NCBI GenBank assembly: GCA_022712315.1
Contig: JALAGS010000051.1
Span: forward strand, 20,001 to 84,000
Source of the DNA: Sphingobacterium sp.
Lineage (GTDB): Bacteria; Bacteroidota; Bacteroidia; Sphingobacteriales; Sphingobacteriaceae
DNA: 64,000 nt
Direction: 5' to 3'
Shown: one piece after another, positions 58,874 through 64,000 of the stretch
How the letters are laid out: every line of letters begins with the position of its first letter
How positions within the stretch are numbered: the first letter of the stretch is position 1
The notes under the pieces: model-generated
What the model was told of the DNA's origin: nothing
Databases searched by the model: none
Seen by the model: only the letters and a program-made list of their open reading frames with translations
Made by a program: the position numbers and the translations under genes

Positions 58874-59726
58874 TGATAACGACAGCCATTAAAATAAGAA
58901 GTATGCCTAGCCATTGGAATCCCGAAACGACTTCCTGCAAAATCAGCATCGCAGAAAGTGTTGAAATGGGAATCTCCAGACTTGAAATAATATTTCCCAT
59001 TGCTATTCCAGTTTTTGGGATTCCTTTTGTGAATAGCAAAGGGGGAAGGATTGTTCCAAAAATCGCAATCAGCAATCCCCAAGCTAAGGCATGAATTTGC
59101 ATGTGCCGAATAATATCAATATTCCAAAAAGCCACAATGAGCAGCAGTCCGCCGAGAACCAAGTACTTGCTGCGAACAGGACTTGGTAATTGCTTCTCTA
59201 TAGAACTTGAAGCATAAATTGCCAAGGCATAGCTTATTCCTGCCCCGAAACCTAGCACGATCCCTCTATAATCAAAATTATTGTCGTTTTTAAATAGATT
59301 GCTTGCTAAGGCTGTGCCCAGCAAAACAATGAGCACTCCCGCGATCTTGCCCAGGGATGGAAACTTTTTCAAGAGTAATGCTTCTGCAACCAAACTGATC
59401 CAAATGGACTGCATTAATAGGATGATGCCCACTGATACAGGGATGTATTGAATGGCGAGGTAATAGAGTGTCGTGGTCAGGCCTAAGGAAGTGCCCCATG
59501 CCATCAGCTTAAACTTTGCAGCAAATTTGACTGGTCTTTTTTCTACGGTACTTTGTGTTGTTAGTAGATTAAATACTAGTAAAAAGAGAAAACCAAACAT
59601 AAACTGCAAGAAGGTCAACAAACTGGTATGTATGCCTAGATGGTTGGCATATTTTACACTGGTTGCGAGGAGTCCGTAACTACAAGCGCCAGCAGCAACA
59701 TAGAGTGTTGATTTATAGTCCTTCAT
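58851..59726 (-). CDS. EamA family (DMT) transporter
   Basis: Ten-TM two-repeat architecture; ASNLFKNDNNFDYRGIVLGFGAGISYALAIYASS; start refined from 59792. Confidence 0.9.
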   Translation of the reverse strand: MKDYKSTLYVAAGACSYGLLATSVKYANHLGIHTSLLTFLQFMFGFLFLLVFNLLTTQSTVEKRPVKFAAKFKLMAWGTSLGLTTTLYYLAIQYIPVSVGIILLMQSIWISLVAEALLLKKFPSLGKIAGVLIVLLGTALASNLFKNDNNFDYRGIVLGFGAGISYALAIYASSSIEKQLPSPVRSKYLVLGGLLLIVAFWNIDIIRHMQIHALAWGLLIAIFGTILPPLLFTKGIPKTGIAMGNIISSLEIPISTLSAMLILQEVVSGFQWLGILLILMAVVIINAGKPH

Positions 59727-60531
59727 TTTGAAAATAGTTTTGGAATAAAGCCAATTGCAGTGATAATGATTTGCTCCAGTAGGCTGTATCATGACCTCCT
59801 TTTGATTCCATATAAAGATGCTCGATGTTTTTTTCGGTCAGATGCTTGTGAAATGTTCGGTTCATTTCCAGCATTTGTTGGTCCTCCGTCCCACAATCGA
59901 TCATATAGTGCTGCTTATTCTGCTTCATCCTATCTTCATTGCTGTAAATCCGCTGGCTGTCGTTCAGGTCTTTTAAATCTCCGAGAACTTTGTCTACCTG
60001 ATAGCCTTGATATCCTTTTCCGAAGCGATCGAAATCTATGGCACCACAGGAACTTCCGACGATTGAGAACGTCTGCGGATAAGCTATGCCAATGTGGAGC
60101 GCACCATAGCCACCCATGCTCCAGCCGAGTATCCCCCGAGCGCTTCTATGCTGTAAGGTAGGGTAGTGCTGGTCGATGTAGTTGACCAGTTCGACACCGA
60201 TAAAAGTTGTGTATTGTGAGTCAGGATCTACAGGGCTATCTACGTACCAAGAATTGAAATTTCCATTGGGCAGGATATATATGGTCTGAAAGGTTTTTGC
60301 TTTTTGTACCAAGTCAGGAATGTCCTCCTGCACCGTGCGGTTGGGATTGCCACTATAGCCATGAAGAATATAAACCGTTTTATAAGTGATTCCCTTTTGT
60401 ATGTCGGGTGTAATGATCATGGTTTCGATATTTTTGTTCATTTTGTCACTATGGACTTTTGTCCTAATAACCTGTTGCGCAGCAAGCGGTAGTATGAGGG
60501 CGTAAAATAGGATGGTGAGTACTGTTTTCAT
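59713..60531 (-). CDS. Secreted alpha/beta-hydrolase esterase (esterase D-like)
   Basis: YILHGYSGNPNRTVQEDIPDL, GILGWSMGGYGALHI (GxSxG), C-terminal ESKGGHDTAYW. Confidence 0.92.
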   Translation of the reverse strand: MKTVLTILFYALILPLAAQQVIRTKVHSDKMNKNIETMIITPDIQKGITYKTVYILHGYSGNPNRTVQEDIPDLVQKAKTFQTIYILPNGNFNSWYVDSPVDPDSQYTTFIGVELVNYIDQHYPTLQHRSARGILGWSMGGYGALHIGIAYPQTFSIVGSSCGAIDFDRFGKGYQGYQVDKVLGDLKDLNDSQRIYSNEDRMKQNKQHYMIDCGTEDQQMLEMNRTFHKHLTEKNIEHLYMESKGGHDTAYWSKSLSLQLALFQNYFQNEGL

Positions 60532-60605
60532 ATCTTAAGAATTTGTCTTTATGGTACAAAATTCCAAAGTATATTATTCAAAAACATGTACAAATGTTGA
60601 TGGAA

Positions 60606-61184
60606 TTATGATTTTAATTCTTTACGAATACGACTCAACTGCGTTGGAGTTACGCCGAGATAAGAAGCTAGATGGTGCTGTTTGAGCCTTTTGAAAAGAG
60701 CTTGATTTTGATAGAGCTGTAGGTAACGCTCTTTGGCAGACTCCCATTTGAGACCGATTTCGAGCGGTTCTTTTTTTACGACCCAGTTCTTTTCGAGATA
60801 AGCAATCTGAAAGAGTGCCAAATCGTGCCGGGTCATGAGAAGTTCGCGGAAAGCTTTGGCCGAGTACTGGATCAGTTCCACATCTTCAAGTGCAATAATA
60901 TTGAATGTACTAGGTTTTTCTTCGATTATTGCGGCAGTGGAAGCACAAAAGCTGTTTTCTTCGAAAAACAGTTTGTAGATGATATTGCCATCAGCATCAG
61001 ACTTATAATAGCCCAATAGTCCCTTACATACAAAATAATAGTATTTTGCATATTCTCCAGCGCGCAGAATGAGTTCATTTTTCTTGAACAGTTTTACCTG
61101 GCAGATGGTTTTCAAAACTTCAGTCGTAGCTGGGCTAAGCGCAGCATAGCTATTCATTTCGAAGAGGAGTTTTTCTATCATCAA
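60606..61184 (-). CDS. Crp/Fnr family transcriptional regulator
   Basis: cNMP-binding fold (KKNELILRAGEYAKYYYFVCKGLLGYYKSDADGN) and C-terminal HTH (HHLASYLGVTPTQLSRIRKEL). Confidence 0.91.
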   Translation of the reverse strand: MMIEKLLFEMNSYAALSPATTEVLKTICQVKLFKKNELILRAGEYAKYYYFVCKGLLGYYKSDADGNIIYKLFFEENSFCASTAAIIEEKPSTFNIIALEDVELIQYSAKAFRELLMTRHDLALFQIAYLEKNWVVKKEPLEIGLKWESAKERYLQLYQNQALFKRLKQHHLASYLGVTPTQLSRIRKELKS

Positions 61185-61296
61185 GAGCGGCTGTTAGTTT
61201 TTGATGCCTGTCGAGCTAATGGACAAAGTTAATGAAATGATCGCATGAATAACACTTTTTAGCGCATTGTAACTTGGGAATTAATGATTTTTTACG

Positions 61297-62073
61297 CTAG
61301 TTTTGGATGCAATACTCCGTTCCATTCAGACCAACATATATTTCTTTATCTAAGTCGCCACGGTAGCCGATAAAAAGAGGATATTCCCGATCCCGTAAGG
61401 GATTATTATAAAGTTCCTCTATGTTCGCATACTTTGCTTTGATAACAATCTGATTTGTTTCACTATTTTTTATTCCCTTTAGGAGTGTCTGTTCATTGGT
61501 AAAATCTGTATAAGGTATTTTTTTTCTGCTGGGGCGAAAGACCAACTTAATACCTTCTTCAATTAAATTCTTATTTTTTTCGCGAAACTCTTGTAAGGAG
61601 CGCTCTTCCGGAAAGATTGTTTTTCCGGTATGGCTATCTTTGATTTCCTGTAAGAGCGTGTTTTGGTCTATGCTGTTGCTATAATAAAACGTTGAATTTT
61701 TGTACAGATAGATTGTTGTTTCCCCCCTTTTAAAATCGGCAGCATTGTACTTATACACCTTTGTGCCTGATTTGTCAACGCGGTATCGTTCGCCATTGAA
61801 TTGTACCCATGCGTAGTCTTTTGTTCCAAATTTAATGATCTCAGGATTATTCACATGGAAAAGCTGAAAGTTATAATCAGCTTCGAATAGGTCAGCTTTT
61901 TCAAAAACTGCTTTTATTTTCACGTTTAGGGCTTTGTCACAGTAACCATATAGGCTGTCACCTATGAGAATCGGAATTAAATCTGGATAGGCTAAATCTG
62001 TGGACGCTGAGTTATCTTGGGCAAAATTAGGCAGGCTCAATAAGGTCAAAATAAATAATATAAAATTTTTCAT
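61297..62073 (-). CDS. Secreted protein of unknown function with WG-repeat-like N-terminus
   Basis: Signal peptide; DSLYGYCDKALNVKIKAVFEKADLFEADYNFQLFHV. Confidence 0.55.
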   Translation of the reverse strand: MKNFILFILTLLSLPNFAQDNSASTDLAYPDLIPILIGDSLYGYCDKALNVKIKAVFEKADLFEADYNFQLFHVNNPEIIKFGTKDYAWVQFNGERYRVDKSGTKVYKYNAADFKRGETTIYLYKNSTFYYSNSIDQNTLLQEIKDSHTGKTIFPEERSLQEFREKNKNLIEEGIKLVFRPSRKKIPYTDFTNEQTLLKGIKNSETNQIVIKAKYANIEELYNNPLRDREYPLFIGYRGDLDKEIYVGLNGTEYCIQN

Positions 62074-62282
62074 CGGTTATGATATTTAATGCGCATAGCA
62101 AAATTATTAAATTAGCGTTTTTGAAAAAATCCATGAAAATAGGGGTTTTCATGAGACTCATCTAAACATTGACCGATTGGAATTTGGTATTGTAAAAGAA
62201 TTGTTAGATTTGAAGACCGAGACCGAATTTTATGGTAGATCCACCGAATTCGAAGAAAATTAAGGGAGAAAAGATTGGGAAT

Positions 62283-62870
62283 ATGACGCATGTTTTAACA
62301 AATTACCTGTTATCCATAGGAGAACTGTCTGTGGAAGAAATCAGCTTTTCAGTTCAGTTTTTCAAGCCGACCTACTTAAAAAAAGGTGATTTTTTTATCC
62401 GTGCGGATGAACCCTGCCGTCATATTGGATTTATCGCAAGCGGTGCTGTAAAAACATATGCTTTAGATAGCGAAGGAAAAGAAAATATAACCTGCTTTAA
62501 GTTTGAAAATGAATTTGCCACTTCTTTTCCAGAGTTTGTTGCGCAAAAAGAGTCTAGAAGGAGTATCAGGGCAATCGAAGATAGTGTGATCTGTAGTATA
62601 AGCTACGCCGATTACCACTATTTACTTCGTCAGGTGACTGCTTGGAATGGAGTTATAAAATCTGTGATGGAGCGGGAGTATGGCCAAAAGGAAAGTTATC
62701 TGCTAAATTATAATAATAGGTCAGCTCTAGACAAATACCGCTGGGTACTATCTAGCGAGCCAATGCTAATCCAACGGGTAGCTACACAAGATCTGGCATC
62801 GTATTTAGGAATTACACAGCGATCGCTTACCCGGGCGAAGCAGCAAATATTCCGACTGGGTATCTTATAG
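62283..62870 (+). CDS. Crp/Fnr family transcriptional regulator
   Basis: KKGDFFIRADEPCRHIGFIASGAVKTYALDSEGKENITCF; HTH DLASYLGITQRSLTRAKQQI. Start refined from 62232. Confidence 0.9.
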   Translation: MTHVLTNYLLSIGELSVEEISFSVQFFKPTYLKKGDFFIRADEPCRHIGFIASGAVKTYALDSEGKENITCFKFENEFATSFPEFVAQKESRRSIRAIEDSVICSISYADYHYLLRQVTAWNGVIKSVMEREYGQKESYLLNYNNRSALDKYRWVLSSEPMLIQRVATQDLASYLGITQRSLTRAKQQIFRLGIL

Positions 62871-62923
62871 GACAAATGTCCTTTTATTCTTCTGATCTGC
62901 GGTGTAGGTTTGCACAAAAAATT

Positions 62924-63613
62924 ATGTTACGTCAAATTGCTCCCGGAGTATTTCAGCTTTCACTGCTGCCACGAAACAGTATCAATTGTTATATTATCGA
63001 AGGTGTATTGGTCGACTCCGGAATACGGAACTCCTATAACACTATCAAGAAAACGCTTCAGGAAATCCCCGTTTATCAGCATATACTTACCCATGCCCAT
63101 CCGGATCACCAAGGCTGTTCGGGTCAACTATGTGCTGAATTTGCGATACCTTTACTATGTCATCCCGATGAAGTTTTTAGGACCGAAACGGGGTTGGTCA
63201 CTAAAGACTATCCCAATCGGCACCATTGGCTTGCAAAGCTTCAGCAAAAGTATTGGGCAGGCCAGGGGCATCGCGTGAATCGTACGGTTGTTGAAAACGA
63301 TATGATCGGAAGCTTTCAGGTTATAGAAACACCCGGACATTCACCTGGGCATATTTCCCTGTTTCGCGAACATGACGGTGTACTGATCATAGGTGATGCA
63401 GCGACAAATATGAATTTGCTTACGACAAAGTCAGGTTTGCACCTTCCACCAAATTTATTCACTACAGATCAACAGCTCAACATGAGATCGCTCCGGAAGT
63501 TAGCAAAACTGAATCCGGCTATTATCTGCTTTGGTCATGGACCTGTTATGACAAATACAGGGCGGAAGTTTGAACGGTTCGTAGCCGAATGCAGCAGTAA
63601 TTACAAATATTAA
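62924..63613 (+). CDS. MBL-fold metallo-hydrolase
   Basis: HILTHAHPDHQGCSG metal motif, ETPGHSPGHISLF, GDAATN, CFGHGPVM; start refined from 62876. Confidence 0.92.
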   Translation: MLRQIAPGVFQLSLLPRNSINCYIIEGVLVDSGIRNSYNTIKKTLQEIPVYQHILTHAHPDHQGCSGQLCAEFAIPLLCHPDEVFRTETGLVTKDYPNRHHWLAKLQQKYWAGQGHRVNRTVVENDMIGSFQVIETPGHSPGHISLFREHDGVLIIGDAATNMNLLTTKSGLHLPPNLFTTDQQLNMRSLRKLAKLNPAIICFGHGPVMTNTGRKFERFVAECSSNYKY

Positions 63614-63668
63614 ATGTCAATATTCATTTCAATATTTCCACCTTAGGTTTTATTGTTCTGGATCTTAG

Positions 63669-63923
63669 GTGTTTAAAGTGGTGTGTAAAGGCTGTTTTTT
63701 CGATGGGCAAAACAATTGCATTGAAAAATGTCAAGTTATTAGAATTCTATCCTCTATACTGCTGGACTTACCTCTAGAATTTTACTTATTTATGGGGTAT
63801 TCTAAACTTACTCAAAAAGAAAGAGTAATTTTTTTTGATTGCTTGTTATCAATTAAATGTCGAACCCTAACAAACATTCCTGCCATAATGAGGCTAGAAA
63901 TTAGCTTAGTTCTCTCTTGAGTA
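63669..63923 (+). pseudogene. Possible decayed IS30-type transposase N-terminus
   Basis: MGYSKLTQKERVIFFDCLLSIKCRTLTNIPAIMRLEISLVLS resembles the IS30 pattern YxxLTxxERxxIxxLLxxGxSxxxIAxxLxRxxSTISRE, then stops. Confidence 0.3.
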
Positions 63924-64000
63924 GATATTTATTACTTTTTATTAAAGTAATTTTAATTGATAATCACCAAGATTATTCTTTATTTAGCGGGTGCTTACTT

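Overview
This 64 kb window is Bacteroidota chromosome, probably Sphingobacterium or a close relative judging from the gene set and the TAnnTTTG-type promoter boxes. It is mostly housekeeping and core metabolism: purL (runs off the left edge, so it is missing from the ORF track), pheT, a coiled-coil gene, zapA, a 6S-RNA-like locus, rny, an ABC-2 export pair, engB, a UbiA family gene, Lrp plus a cysteine synthase, a DsbD-like gene, a DUF5686-type protein, an RluA-type synthase, dps, a GH31-glgB-glgA-glgC glycogen operon, poxB, a MalY/PatB aminotransferase, an S46 peptidase, oxyR, a ClC channel and ribE. The main accessory block (47.7-58.1 kb) looks like a sulfated-glycan utilisation locus: FecR, SusC with an STN domain, SusD and two sulfatases, with the ECF sigma factor at the far end behind a strong terminator. 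I saw no CRISPR array, prophage, intact IS, rRNA or tRNA, and no large novel multigene system. The best leads are small: an unannotated sRNA-like unit with a consensus promoter and terminator (~47.5 kb); a structured element in the rny leader next to the 6S-like RNA; an interspersed repeat found only in three convergent intergenic gaps; a GLPGLI-like/PNGase F-like fusion; an Mpo1/DUF962-like protein lacking its expected histidines; overlapping micro-ORFs at 38.4-38.7 kb; and a tandem duplication of the sigma-factor 3' end. All assignments were made by eye from sequence and remembered family motifs; no searches or folding programs were run.
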